This document shows positions 45,046 through 55,748 of a DNA stretch of 64,000 bases, one piece after another. The notes beneath the pieces were generated by a model that had not been told where the DNA came from, ran no database searches, and saw only the letters and a program-made list of their open reading frames with translations. This stretch comes from Luteimonas wenzhouensis (lineage in GTDB: Bacteria > Pseudomonadota > Gammaproteobacteria > Xanthomonadales > Xanthomonadaceae). The number at the start of each line of letters is the position of its first letter. Position 1 is the first letter of the stretch. Both the position numbers and the translations under genes were made by a program. The DNA lies in contig NZ_VOHE01000001.1 of assembly GCF_007859305.1 (NCBI RefSeq), forward strand, positions 434,001 through 498,000, written 5' to 3'.

Positions 45046-47214
45046 CTAGCGGAACACTGCGGGCGCCACCTGCACGCAATTGCGCCCGGCGGCCTTGGCC
45101 GCGTAGAGCGCGCGGTCGGCGCGTGCGAGCGTTGCCTCCGGGCCTTCCTCGTGCTCGAGCCGGGTCGCCACTCCCACGCTGACGGTGAGCCGGAGCAGGA
45201 CGCCACCGCATTCGGGGCGCAGCGATTCGACCTCCATGCGCAGCTGTTCGGCGACCGCACGCGCGGCCGCCCCGCCGCGCCCGGGCAGGATCACGATGAA
45301 CTCCTCGCCGCCGTAGCGCCCGAACAGGTCGCCCTCCTGCAGGGAGGCGCGCAGGGCACGCGCGACCTCGCGCAGGCAGGCGTCGCCGCAGGCGTGGCCG
45401 AAGCGGTCGTTGATCGACTTGAAGTGGTCCAGGTCGATGAACAGCACCGAGACCGGCTGCCCGCTGCGCGCGGCCTCGGCGAAGGTGCGCGTGAGCCAGT
45501 GGTCGATGGTGCGGCGGTTGAAGCTGCCGGTCAGCGCGTCGAGCTCGGCCGAACGCCGCAGCTGGACCGCGGCCATCGCCTGGTCCAGGTGCAGCAGCGC
45601 CTGGCGGGCGAAATCGCCCGCCAGCGACAGCTCCTCGGTGGCGAAGCCGTCGGCGCCGCGGCGCTGCAGCAGCACCGCGCCCCAGGCCGGCGCCCGGATC
45701 GGCAGCGGCACCACCGCCTCGATCGCCACCACCGAAGGCTGGCCCACCTCGGTCACCGGCTGCTGCAGGGCGATGCCGTTGGCCGCCTGGCGGCGCAGCG
45801 CCAGCTGCCGGCGCCCGAGCTGGGCGCGCACCGCGTCGGTGTCGCCCACCGGGTCCACCAGCAGCACGTCCTGGCCGTGGAGCCCCTGGGCCACGACCAC
45901 GCAGCGCTCGGCCGGAAGCAGCGGCCGCAGGCGGTCGAGCAGCAGCCGGAACGCCGACCACGGAAGGTCCTCCGGCGGCAGCGTGCGCAGGCGCAGCTGC
46001 AGTTCCGACACCAGTTCCGAGCGCGCCGCCTCGCGCTGCATCCGGCGCTCGGTGTCTGCGCGGGCGAGCAGTTCGCGGTCGCGCTGGCGGCGATATTCGG
46101 CGATCCGCCCGACCAGGCCCACCGCCAGGATCGCCACCCCCGCCACGATCGCCAGCTGGTAGCCGTAGCGCACCAGCACGCCCTCCACCTGGTGCCCGCG
46201 CGCGGACAGTTCGAGCAGGATCACGCCCGCCAGCGCCAGCACCGCCAGCGCGGCCAACGGCAGCGCCATCAGCGTGCGCCGCCGCGCGGCGTCGACCAGC
46301 AACGCCAGCCCCAGCACCAGCGCCAGGCCGAACGGCACGACCTGCACCTGCGCCAGCGTCCGCGCCAGCTGCGGCACGTTCAACAGGCACAGGGCCACCA
46401 GGCCCACCAGCGCCAGCGAGACCCCGTCCACCAGCCCCTTCCAGCGCACCCGCTCGCGATCCATCCCTGCGTACTGGAGCAGCATCTGCAGCCAGGCGGC
46501 ACACAGCAGCATCACCAGCGCGACCACGCCCTGGCTGCGCCAGAACGCGAACATGCGCAGCCCCGGCACCTGGTAGAGGTGGCCATTGACCGCCGAGAGC
46601 GCCAGCAGCGCCACCACGGTGAACCCGAACAGCGCCAGGAACAGCCGGTCGCGCGCGGCCGAGTACAGCGCCAGCGCCAGCAGACCGATGGTGAACAGGC
46701 TGGCGTAGATCGTGGCGCTGGCCGCGACCGCGTAATGCTCCAGGTCCATCGCGTCGGCCGCATCCATCACCTGGGGCCGCAGCGCCCGCGGCGCATCGCC
46801 GGTGCTGTGCAGTTCGAGCTCGACCGGACCGGCCCAGGACGCCGGCAGGTCGAACACAAAGCTGCCGGGGAACACGCCCGCCTCGCCAGGCTCGAAGAAG
46901 CGTTCCACCGGGCTGCGCCAGTCGCCCGACTGCAGCCAGACCGCATCCACCGCCTCGCGCTCCAGGCGCACCACCCAGCGCGCCTCCCCGTCGGCCGGGG
47001 GCAGTTCGAAGCGCAGCAGGGCGGCGGCGTGCCGGGTCGCGGGCAGGCCCTCCGGGCGCGGCGCGTCCTGCAGCGGAACGACCGCCACGGGCACGCGGCG
47101 GCCGTCCGGGACCACGCCGGCCATGGCCGCGGCGACCAGCCCGAGCAGCAGCACCAGGCAGATCGCGATCAATCCCTCGTGGCGTCCGCCCGGGGCATTG
47201 CGCTGGCTGCTCAG
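45046..47214 (-). CDS. 7TM-sensor diguanylate cyclase (GGDEF), probable CTG start
   Basis: An inner-membrane diguanylate cyclase of about 722 residues. A hydrophobic signal (LIAICLVLLLGLVAAAMAG) is followed by a periplasmic beta domain of roughly 140 residues, about seven membrane helices, a coiled coil, a GAF-like domain and a GGDEF domain with SELDALTGSFNRRTID and RYGGEEF. The I-site RxxD is replaced by QEGD, so product inhibition is probably lost. A TTG at 47170-47172 gives a shorter form with a poorly spaced ribosome site, while GGAGGA stands 7 bp before an in-frame CTG at 47212-47214, the preferred start. Confidence 0.8.
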   Translation of the reverse strand: MSSQRNAPGGRHEGLIAICLVLLLGLVAAAMAGVVPDGRRVPVAVVPLQDAPRPEGLPATRHAAALLRFELPPADGEARWVVRLEREAVDAVWLQSGDWRSPVERFFEPGEAGVFPGSFVFDLPASWAGPVELELHSTGDAPRALRPQVMDAADAMDLEHYAVAASATIYASLFTIGLLALALYSAARDRLFLALFGFTVVALLALSAVNGHLYQVPGLRMFAFWRSQGVVALVMLLCAAWLQMLLQYAGMDRERVRWKGLVDGVSLALVGLVALCLLNVPQLARTLAQVQVVPFGLALVLGLALLVDAARRRTLMALPLAALAVLALAGVILLELSARGHQVEGVLVRYGYQLAIVAGVAILAVGLVGRIAEYRRQRDRELLARADTERRMQREAARSELVSELQLRLRTLPPEDLPWSAFRLLLDRLRPLLPAERCVVVAQGLHGQDVLLVDPVGDTDAVRAQLGRRQLALRRQAANGIALQQPVTEVGQPSVVAIEAVVPLPIRAPAWGAVLLQRRGADGFATEELSLAGDFARQALLHLDQAMAAVQLRRSAELDALTGSFNRRTIDHWLTRTFAEAARSGQPVSVLFIDLDHFKSINDRFGHACGDACLREVARALRASLQEGDLFGRYGGEEFIVILPGRGGAAARAVAEQLRMEVESLRPECGGVLLRLTVSVGVATRLEHEEGPEATLARADRALYAAKAAGRNCVQVAPAVFR

Positions 47215-47403
47215 GGTCGTTCCTCCGGGGTCGATGCCGCCCCTCGCCGCCCGTGGCGCACGGCCGGCGCAGCGCGGGCGCCAGCTGCCTGCCGGCGACG
47301 GGGCGGACTGGGGTATCCCTGTCGTCCTGGATGGGTGTTTAGCAAGGGTCGTGCCGACTATTGGCGACAGCGGTCACATTACCAAGGATAAAGGAGGCAC
47401 GGC

Positions 47404-47432
47404 AGGGCCCGGGCCGCCGTTCCCCGGGCCCT
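47404..47432. other. perfect 10-bp hairpin upstream of glnS
   Basis: AGGGCCCGGG (47404-47413) and CCCGGGCCCT (47423-47432) pair around a 9-nt loop. The rightmost base lies 5 bp before a TACACT hexamer (47437-47442) that could be the glnS -10. No T-run follows on either strand; its role is unknown. Confidence 0.5.
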
Positions 47433-47469
47433 CGGCTACACTGGTCCGCCTGCTCCCCCGACACGCGTC

Positions 47470-49227
<1,758 letters not shown>

Positions 49228-49230
49228 GCG

Positions 49231-49602
49231 ATGTCGCCGCGTACCGCCCTCGCCGCGCTGTGCCTGGCCCTGCTGGCCTGCGCCTGCACGCCGGGCGGGC
49301 CCGCGGCCTCGGCCCGCGCCCCGACCCCGGCGCAGGCGCCGGCGGCGGTGGACGCCGGTGCGCTGGCGATCGACCGCAGCTGCCGCGTTGCCGCCGACTG
49401 CGAAGTGAAGAACGTGGGCAACTGCTGCGGCTACGCACCGGCCTGCGTGAACCGCGACGCGGTCCCCGACCCCGACGCGGTGCGCGCCCGATGCGCGCGC
49501 TCGGGGATGGCCTCGATCTGCGGATGGCAGGAGATCCAGGCCTGCGACTGCGTCCAGGGACGCTGCGAGGCCGTGACCGGCCCGCCCATGAGGGAGCGCT
49601 GA
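49231..49602 (+). CDS. cysteine-rich lipoprotein of unknown function
   Basis: A 123-residue exported protein with a lipobox-like LALLAC near residue 17. The mature part of about 75 residues contains ten cysteines, including NCCG and CDC motifs (DCEVKNVGNCCGYAPACVNRD), which suggests a compact disulfide-rich fold. It begins 3 bp after glnS, and its stop overlaps the next start (TGATG). I do not recognise a characterised family. Confidence 0.7.
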   Translation: MSPRTALAALCLALLACACTPGGPAASARAPTPAQAPAAVDAGALAIDRSCRVAADCEVKNVGNCCGYAPACVNRDAVPDPDAVRARCARSGMASICGWQEIQACDCVQGRCEAVTGPPMRER

Positions 49603-50180
49603 TGCTGCCGACCACCGTCCAGCTCGACCTGCCCGAGTGGGCCCACGGGATCATCGATCCGGCGCGCACCTGGCCCGGGGACGAGGCCAAGGTGCGGCTG
49701 GCCATCGACCTGTCCAGGCGCAACATCGAGGCGTACAGCGGCGGGCCGTTCGGAGCGGCGGTCTTCGACGCCGACACCGACCGGGTGGTGGCCATCGGCG
49801 TCAACCGGGTGTTGCCGCAGCACTGCTCGGTGGCACACGCCGAGACCATGGCGCTGATGCTGGCGCAGCGGCACCTGGGGCGCGCCCGGCTCAATCGCGA
49901 CCCCGACGGCAACCGGGTGGGGCGCTACGTGCTCGCCACCTCCGCCCAGCCGTGCTGCCAGTGCTACGGCGCCATCGTGTGGGCCGGGATCGACCGCCTG
50001 CTCATCGGCGCCCGCTCGGCGGACGTGGAGGCGCTCACCGAGTTCGACGAGGGGCCGCTGCCGGCCGACTGGCCGGGAGAGCTCGAGCGGCGCGGCATCG
50101 AGGTGGCGCGCGACATCGCGCGCGATGCCGCCTGCGAGGTCCTCGGCGCCTACGGCAGTTCCGGTGCGCGCCATTACTGA
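49602..50180 (+). CDS. cytidine/deoxycytidylate deaminase-like nucleoside deaminase
   Basis: A 192-residue zinc-dependent deaminase. The catalytic HAE (VAHAETMALM) and the PCxxC (SAQPCCQCYGAIVWAGI) motifs are intact, so Zn2+ and the proton-shuttling Glu are in place. The length and NPFGA-like SGGPFGAAVFDADT resemble guanine deaminase/TadA-related enzymes; the substrate is undetermined. Translationally coupled to the Cys-rich lipoprotein gene, although one is cytoplasmic and the other exported. Confidence 0.87.
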   Translation: MLPTTVQLDLPEWAHGIIDPARTWPGDEAKVRLAIDLSRRNIEAYSGGPFGAAVFDADTDRVVAIGVNRVLPQHCSVAHAETMALMLAQRHLGRARLNRDPDGNRVGRYVLATSAQPCCQCYGAIVWAGIDRLLIGARSADVEALTEFDEGPLPADWPGELERRGIEVARDIARDAACEVLGAYGSSGARHY

Positions 50181-50190
50181 AGCCGCGGCG

Positions 50191-51246
50191 GTGGACGGCC
50201 TGCTGTGCTGGTGCCGGGCCGGCTTCGAACCGGACCTGGCCGCCGAACTCACCGAACGCGCCGCCCAGGCCGGGCTCCATGGGCACGCGCGCGCCAACCG
50301 CGGCGACGGCTACGTGCTGTTCATCGGCGACCCGCGGCTCGACGGAGCCCTGCCATGCAACCGGCTGGTGTTCGCGCGCCAGTCGCTGCGGCTGCTCGCC
50401 GAACTGCGCGGGCTCGACCCGCGTGACCGGGCCACGCCGATCGTGGAGGCGGTCGCGGCCCTGCGGCCGGACGCCGGCTACGGCGCGCTGCTGGTGGAGC
50501 ATCCCGACTCCGACGCGGGCAAGCCGTTGTCCGCGCTCGCGCGCAGCTTCGGCAACGCCCTGCGTCCCGCCCTGCGCCGGCATGGCCTGCTCGCGGCGCA
50601 GGAGCGGCCGTCGGCACTGCGCCTGCACGTGTGCTTCGTGGCCGGCGACCACGTGCTGCTGGCCGAATCCGATCCCGCGCGTTCGGCGCCATGGCCGATG
50701 GGCGTGCCGCGGCTGCGGCTGCACCGCGACGCACCCTCGCGCTCGGCGCTGAAGCTGGAGGAAGCGCTGCTGGTCCTGCTCGACGAGGCGCAGCGACGCG
50801 AGCACCTGCGCCCCGGGATGCGGGCCGCGGACCTGGGCGCCGCGCCCGGCGGCTGGACCTGGGTGCTGGTGCGCCATGGCCTGCACGTGACCGCGATCGA
50901 CAACGGTCCGCTGCGCCCGCACCTGTTCGACTCCGGACTGGTCGAGCACCTGCGCGCCGACGGCTTCCGCTGGCAGCCGCCGCGGCCGCTGGACTGGATG
51001 GTCTGCGACATGGTGGAGCAGCCCTCGCGCGTGGCCCGGCGCATGGGCCAATGGCTGCGCGAGGGCTGGTGCCGGCACACGATCTTCAACCTCAAGCTGC
51101 CGATGAAGAAGCGCTGGCTGGAGACGCAGCGCAGCCTGGCGATGTTCGAGGAGCAAGCCGGGATCCCGCTGGCGGTGCGCGCGCGCCAGCTCTACCACGA
51201 CCGCGAGGAGATCACGGTCCAGGCGAGCCCGCGGGCCACCGCCTGA
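50191..51246 (+). CDS. rlmM: 23S rRNA (cytidine-2498-2'-O)-methyltransferase RlmM
   Basis: SAM-dependent methyltransferase for 23S rRNA C2498. From the GTG at 50191 it has 351 residues and begins VDGLLCWCRAGFEPDLAAEL, matching the family N-terminus; GTG at 50164 is an alternative. A THUMP-like N-domain precedes the Rossmann motif ADLGAAPGGWTWVLVRHG, and the catalytic tetrad region includes DWMVCDMVEQPSRVA and FNLKLPMKKRWLE. It lies 10 bp after the deaminase gene. Confidence 0.94.
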   Translation: MDGLLCWCRAGFEPDLAAELTERAAQAGLHGHARANRGDGYVLFIGDPRLDGALPCNRLVFARQSLRLLAELRGLDPRDRATPIVEAVAALRPDAGYGALLVEHPDSDAGKPLSALARSFGNALRPALRRHGLLAAQERPSALRLHVCFVAGDHVLLAESDPARSAPWPMGVPRLRLHRDAPSRSALKLEEALLVLLDEAQRREHLRPGMRAADLGAAPGGWTWVLVRHGLHVTAIDNGPLRPHLFDSGLVEHLRADGFRWQPPRPLDWMVCDMVEQPSRVARRMGQWLREGWCRHTIFNLKLPMKKRWLETQRSLAMFEEQAGIPLAVRARQLYHDREEITVQASPRATA

Positions 51247-51333
51247 ACGGCGGCCGGCCCGGGCATCACGCTTGACGGGCGTTTCATCGCCGGGCGCCGA
51301 GCATGGCGTCGATCCCGCGACAGGAGCCGGACG

Positions 51334-51672
51334 ATGGACACCCGCGACCTCCACCGCGCCACCGTACTGGCGCTCCTCGCCGGCCTCGCGCTCGTCGCGC
51401 CGGCCGTCGCCATGGCCCAGGACGCGACCGTCGCCGACCCGCGCCGGGCCGACGCCGCCAGCGTCCACCCGGTGGCGCCCGACGTCACCCTGCGCACCCG
51501 CGTCGCCGACCCGGCACTGCTGCAGGCCAGCCGCCGATTCGACGCGCTCGACGCCAACGGCGATGGCCTGCTGGACCGGAGCGATGCCGATCCGGCTTCC
51601 TTCGATCGCCTGGACGGCGACCACGACGGCCGCCTCGACCGCGACGAGTACACGGCACAGGCGCGCCGCTGA
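51334..51672 (+). CDS. exported EF-hand protein
   Basis: A 112-residue protein with a signal peptide (cleavage near AVAMAQ, residue 29) and two EF-hand loops, DANGDGLLDRSD (73-84) and DGDHDGRLDRDE (94-105). Both loops have the expected 1-3-5 acidic ligands, although the first ends in Asp rather than Glu. It probably binds Ca2+ in the periplasm. Small proteins of this kind are common in Xanthomonadaceae, with no known role. Confidence 0.75.
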   Translation: MDTRDLHRATVLALLAGLALVAPAVAMAQDATVADPRRADAASVHPVAPDVTLRTRVADPALLQASRRFDALDANGDGLLDRSDADPASFDRLDGDHDGRLDRDEYTAQARR

Positions 51673-51730
51673 CGCCAACGGCCGACGGCCGCGGCCCTAC
51701 AATCGGCCCATCCACCCGCCCGGACCCTCC

Positions 51731-52678
51731 ATGGCTTCCAGCCTCCTCGTCCTGCTCGACGACATCGCCACGATCCTCGACGACGTGGCGGCCATGACCA
51801 AGGTGGCGGCGAAGAAGACCGCGGGCGTGCTGGGCGACGATCTCGCGCTCAACGCCGAGCAGGTCAGCGGCGTGCGCGCCGCGCGCGAGTTGCCCGTGGT
51901 CTGGGCAGTGGCGAAGGGCTCGATGGTCAACAAGGCGATCCTGGTCCCGGCGGCGCTGGCGGTCAGTGCCTTCCTGCCATGGGCGGTCACCCCGCTGCTC
52001 ATGGCCGGCGGCCTGTTCCTGTGCTACGAGGGCGTGGAGAAGGTGTGGCACAAGTTCTTCGCGCGCGAGCAGGAGGCGGCCCACCACGCCGCGCACCTGC
52101 GCGCGCTGGCCGCCTCCGACGCCGAGTTGCTGGCGCAGGAAAAGGGCAAGGTGAAGGGTGCGATCCGCACCGACTTCATCCTGTCGGCGGAGATCATCGT
52201 CATCTCGCTCGGCACCGTGGCCGGCAAAACGTTCCCGGTCCAGCTCGGCGTCCTGTCGGGGATCGCCGTGCTGATGACCGTGGGCGTGTACGGTCTGGTC
52301 GCAGGCATCGTGAAGCTCGACGACGCCGGCCTGTACCTCGCCCGCGCCACCGGCGGCGCCGCCCGCGCGGTCGGCACCGCCATCCTGCGCGCCGCGCCGT
52401 GGCTGATGAAGGGGCTGGCGGTCGCGGGGACCGCGGCCATGTTCCTGGTCGGCGGCGGTATCCTGGTGCACGGCTTCCACGCGCTCTCGGCATGGGTCGA
52501 CGACCAGGCGCTCGATGCCGCGGCCGTCCCGGGGATCGGCGTGGTGCTCGGCGCGCTCACGCCCATGCTGCTCAACGCCCTGGCCGGCATCGTGGCCGGC
52601 GCCGTGGCGGTCGGGTGCGTGGCCGCATACCGGCGCCTGCGCGGCGACGATCCGCCGCCGGCGCCCGGGCCCGCCTAG
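51731..52678 (+). CDS. DUF808 (YedI-like) inner-membrane protein
   Basis: A 315-residue multi-helix protein of the DUF808/YedI family. The N-terminal signature is SLLVLLDDIATILDDVAAMTKVAAKKTAGVLGDD; LFLCYEGVEKVWHKF follows a membrane segment, with about six to eight helices in total. A TACAAT hexamer (51698-51703) lies 27 bp upstream and could be a -10. Function is unknown. Its stop overlaps the stop of the convergent ubiquinone hydroxylase gene by 4 bp. Confidence 0.85.
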   Translation: MASSLLVLLDDIATILDDVAAMTKVAAKKTAGVLGDDLALNAEQVSGVRAARELPVVWAVAKGSMVNKAILVPAALAVSAFLPWAVTPLLMAGGLFLCYEGVEKVWHKFFAREQEAAHHAAHLRALAASDAELLAQEKGKVKGAIRTDFILSAEIIVISLGTVAGKTFPVQLGVLSGIAVLMTVGVYGLVAGIVKLDDAGLYLARATGGAARAVGTAILRAAPWLMKGLAVAGTAAMFLVGGGILVHGFHALSAWVDDQALDAAAVPGIGVVLGALTPMLLNALAGIVAGAVAVGCVAAYRRLRGDDPPPAPGPA

Positions 52679-53853
52679 GCGCCCGCCGCGCGGCGCCAGA
52701 ACAGCGCCACCAGCGGCGGCACCCGGCCGGCCAGGCCGAGCGCCGGTCCGCGCAGCAGGGTCGGCAGCGGCGCGTCGTTGGAGAACAGCAGGTTCAGCCC
52801 CTCGAAGGCGTACGCGGCCACCGCGCTGTCGCTGCGCCTGGCGCGCGCCCAGCGCGCCAGGCGGTGCGGCGCGTCCCAGGCCACGCCCCGGCCGCGCGCC
52901 CGGGCGACCTGGTCGCGCAGCGCGGCCACGTCGCGCAGGCCGAGGTTCACCCCCTGCCCCGCCAGCGGGTGGACCGCGTGCGCGGCATCGCCCACCACCA
53001 GCACCCGGCCCGCGTACTGGCGATCGCTCAGCTGGCGCCGCAGCGGGAACCCGGCACGGCGGCCGAGCGGCCGTACCTCGCCGAGGCGGGCGCCGGACGC
53101 GGTGGTGAGCGCGTCGGCGAACGCGTCGTCGTCCAGGGCGAGGATCCGCGTCGCCTCGTCCGCGGGCAGGGTCCAGACGATCGAGCAGGCGCCGTCCACC
53201 CAGGGCAACAGCGCCAGCGGGCCGGTCGGCAGGAAGCGCTGCCAGGCGGTGTCCTGGTGCGGCGACGCGGTACGCACGTACCCGACCACGCCCTGCTGGC
53301 CGTAATCGTGGACGGCGGCGCCGATCCCCGCCATGCGCCGCAGCGGCGAGGCGGCGCCATCGGCGGCGACCACGATCCTGGCCGCCACCGCGGTCCCGTC
53401 CTCCAGCCGCAGCACGGCCGCCTCGGCGCCCTGTTCGAGCGCCTCCACCCGGGCCGGGCACGACACCTGCACCCCGGCACGCTCGAGCGCCCGCCACAGC
53501 ATGTCCACCAGCAGGCGGTTCTCGACGATCCAGCCCAGCCCGGGACGCGCCAACGCGTCGGCGTCGAACACGATCGGCTCGCCGCCGGCCGCGTCCCAGA
53601 CCTCCATGCGCCGGTACGGCTGGGCACGAGCGGCGCGTACCGCGTCCCACACCTCCAGCGAGTCGAGCAGGGCCACGTTGTCGGGGGCGAGCGCATACAC
53701 GCGCAGGTCCGGGTCGCCCGCCGACCAGGCCGGCAACCGCGCGGCGTCGAGCAGGCGCACGTCCAGCCCCTCCCGGGCCAGCGCCAGCGCGCAGGCCGCG
53801 CCCACCGCGCCGCCGCCGACCACGGCCACGTCGTGTGGAACGCGCCGCCTCAT
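52675..53853 (-). CDS. UbiH/UbiF/COQ6-family FAD monooxygenase
   Basis: A 392-residue FAD-dependent aromatic hydroxylase from the ATG at 53851-53853. The FAD motif is VAVVGGGAVGAACALALA, the NADPH/FAD DG motif is VVAADGAASPLRRM, and the GD motif is VLVVGDAAHAVHPLAGQGVN. It likely hydroxylates the ubiquinone ring (UbiF or UbiI role); which position is uncertain without phylogeny. It overlaps the upstream ubiH-like gene by 4 bp, forming a tandem pair. Confidence 0.88.
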   Translation of the reverse strand: MRRRVPHDVAVVGGGAVGAACALALAREGLDVRLLDAARLPAWSAGDPDLRVYALAPDNVALLDSLEVWDAVRAARAQPYRRMEVWDAAGGEPIVFDADALARPGLGWIVENRLLVDMLWRALERAGVQVSCPARVEALEQGAEAAVLRLEDGTAVAARIVVAADGAASPLRRMAGIGAAVHDYGQQGVVGYVRTASPHQDTAWQRFLPTGPLALLPWVDGACSIVWTLPADEATRILALDDDAFADALTTASGARLGEVRPLGRRAGFPLRRQLSDRQYAGRVLVVGDAAHAVHPLAGQGVNLGLRDVAALRDQVARARGRGVAWDAPHRLARWARARRSDSAVAAYAFEGLNLLFSNDAPLPTLLRGPALGLAGRVPPLVALFWRRAAGA

Positions 53854-55052
53854 GCGGGGCCTCCGCGGCACAGCGCCGGCACGTCGCCGCGGTAGCCCAT
53901 CGCGCCACCGGCAAGTAATGCCTGCAGCGACGGCACCCGGTCCAGCGCCAACAGCCCCAGGCTGCGCAGCGGACGCAGCAGCGGCGCGGGATTGGCGGTG
54001 AGCCGCGCCAGCCCGTCGGAGAACGCCAGCGTGCGCTCGCGGTCGGGCGCGCGGCGCGCGGCGTAGGCCTCGAGCAGCGCGTCGTCGCCGGGGTCGGGCG
54101 CGTCGGCCACCAGTTCGGCCAGGGCCAGGGCGTCGCGCAGGCCGAGGTTGAATCCCTGCGCGCCGATCGGGTGGATGGTCTGCGCGGCGTTGCCGACCAG
54201 GACCGCGCGCGCGGCGGTGGTCCGCCGCGCCACCACCCGCTGCAGCGGATAGCGGCTGCGCGGCCCGGCCTCGAGGAAGCGGCCCACGCGCCAGCCGAAC
54301 GCGTCCTGGACCCGGGCCAGGAAAGCGTGGTCCGGCATCGCGTCCACCGCGTCGGCCTGGTCCGCGGCGACCCCGTGCACCAGGCCCCAGGCGCCATCGC
54401 CGCGCGGCAGCAGCGCGGTCGGGCCCTCGTCGCCGAGGCGCTCCCAGGCGGTGCCGGCGGGCGCACGCGCGGTGCGCAGGCGGGCCACGAACAGGTGCTG
54501 GCGGTAGTCGTGGACCTCGGTCGCGATGCCCAGGGCCTGCCGCACCCGACTCGTGGTCCCGTCGGCGGCGACCACCAGGCGCGCGCGCAGGCCGCGCTCG
54601 CCGTCGGCATCCGCCACGCGTACCTCGCGCACGCCGCCAGCGACCTGGCCCACGCCGGTGACCCGCGCGCGCAGGCGCCGCAGGTGCGAGGTCGCCGCCA
54701 GCGCATCCTCGAGCGCGTGCCCGAGGTCGCGCGCCACCACCACCAGGCCGAAGCGATCGCGCCCGTAGTCGCGCGCGTCCAGCAGCACCCGCCCGAAGTC
54801 GCCGCGGCGGCTTGCGTGGATGCGGCCGATCTCGCCCGCGGGGGCCCGCAGCCGCGCCACCACCCCCAGCCGGGTCAGCGCGTTGACCGTGGTCTCGGCC
54901 AGGCTCAGGTTGCGCTGGTCGAAGACCTCCGGCAGCGGCGAGGGTGCGGCCTCCACCAGGGTCGCGGGCACGCCGGCGCGGTCGAGCGCCAGCGCCAGGC
55001 TGGCCCCCACCAGCCCGCCGCCCACGATCAGTACCTGGTGGGTGCCGTCCAT
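53850..55052 (-). CDS. ubiH: 2-octaprenyl-6-methoxyphenol hydroxylase UbiH
   Basis: A 400-residue FAD monooxygenase of ubiquinone synthesis. The FAD motif is VLIVGGGLVGASLALALDRAG, the DG motif is VVAADGTTSRVRQALG, and the GD-motif variant VLVGNAAQTIHPIGAQGF has Asn, as E. coli UbiH does. It is the first gene of the two-gene unit, and its start is 85 bp from the divergent membrane protein gene at 55137. Confidence 0.92.
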   Translation of the reverse strand: MDGTHQVLIVGGGLVGASLALALDRAGVPATLVEAAPSPLPEVFDQRNLSLAETTVNALTRLGVVARLRAPAGEIGRIHASRRGDFGRVLLDARDYGRDRFGLVVVARDLGHALEDALAATSHLRRLRARVTGVGQVAGGVREVRVADADGERGLRARLVVAADGTTSRVRQALGIATEVHDYRQHLFVARLRTARAPAGTAWERLGDEGPTALLPRGDGAWGLVHGVAADQADAVDAMPDHAFLARVQDAFGWRVGRFLEAGPRSRYPLQRVVARRTTAARAVLVGNAAQTIHPIGAQGFNLGLRDALALAELVADAPDPGDDALLEAYAARRAPDRERTLAFSDGLARLTANPAPLLRPLRSLGLLALDRVPSLQALLAGGAMGYRGDVPALCRGGPA

Positions 55053-55136
55053 CGCACCATGATAGCGGCGGGCGCCGCCCGGCAGCGTCCGCTAGAATGG
55101 AACTTTCCCCGCAGTCCGCCCGGAGTCCGATCCATC

Positions 55137-55733
55137 ATGAGCACCGCCGCCAGCCGCGCCGCGATCCTCACCCTGCTTGCCGCCGTGATGGTGGCCACGC
55201 GCCTGCATCATTTCGGCGCGGTGCCGGACGCATCCTGGGCGATGTTCTTCATCGGCGGCTTCTACCTGCAGCGCTGGACCCGCTGGGCGTTCCCGCTGCT
55301 CGCGGCGCTGGCCGTGTTCGTGGACTGGCTGGTGATCCGCGGCCAGGGCCTGGACTTCTGGACCCACTATTGCGTGTCGCCCGGCTACTGGGCGCTGCTG
55401 CCGGCGCACCTGGCGATGTGGAGCGGCGGCTGGTGGCTGCAGCGCGCCACCGGCGGCCGCGTGCAGTGGCGCAGCGCCGGCCTGCTGCTGACCAGCGTGG
55501 TGGTGGCCGCGGCGACCTGCCACCTGCTCGCCCAGGGCGGTTTCTACTGGCTCGCCGACGCGGTCGCCGAGCCGACCCTGGCCGGCTGGTGGAAGAACTA
55601 CACCGACTGGCTGCCGGCCTACGTGCGCGTGAGCGCCATGTACGTGGGCATCGCCGCCGCCGCGCACGTCGCCCTCGCCCGGCTGTGGCCGGCGCAGGCG
55701 GCGGCGCTGGCGGACGCCCGCGGGCAGGACTGA
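55137..55733 (+). CDS. hypothetical membrane protein (possible cobalamin-linked)
   Basis: A 198-residue protein with about five membrane helices. Conserved-looking segments are ATRLHHFGAVPDASWAMFFIGGFYL and SPGYWALLPAHLAMWSGGWW, with Trp-rich loops. The gene lies 15 bp upstream of a cobalamin adenosyltransferase gene, so a role in cobalamin or precursor uptake is possible (S-component-like size and topology), but I saw no B12 riboswitch. A TAGAAT hexamer at 55093-55098 could be its -10. The function is not established. Confidence 0.7.
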   Translation: MSTAASRAAILTLLAAVMVATRLHHFGAVPDASWAMFFIGGFYLQRWTRWAFPLLAALAVFVDWLVIRGQGLDFWTHYCVSPGYWALLPAHLAMWSGGWWLQRATGGRVQWRSAGLLLTSVVVAAATCHLLAQGGFYWLADAVAEPTLAGWWKNYTDWLPAYVRVSAMYVGIAAAAHVALARLWPAQAAALADARGQD

Positions 55734-55748
55734 GCCCCGGCCCCTGCC

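Noticed and set aside
55063..55136. Possible cobalamin riboswitch before the membrane protein and adenosyltransferase genes
   Set aside because: The spacer is only about 85 bp and lacks a recognisable B12 box or the needed length.
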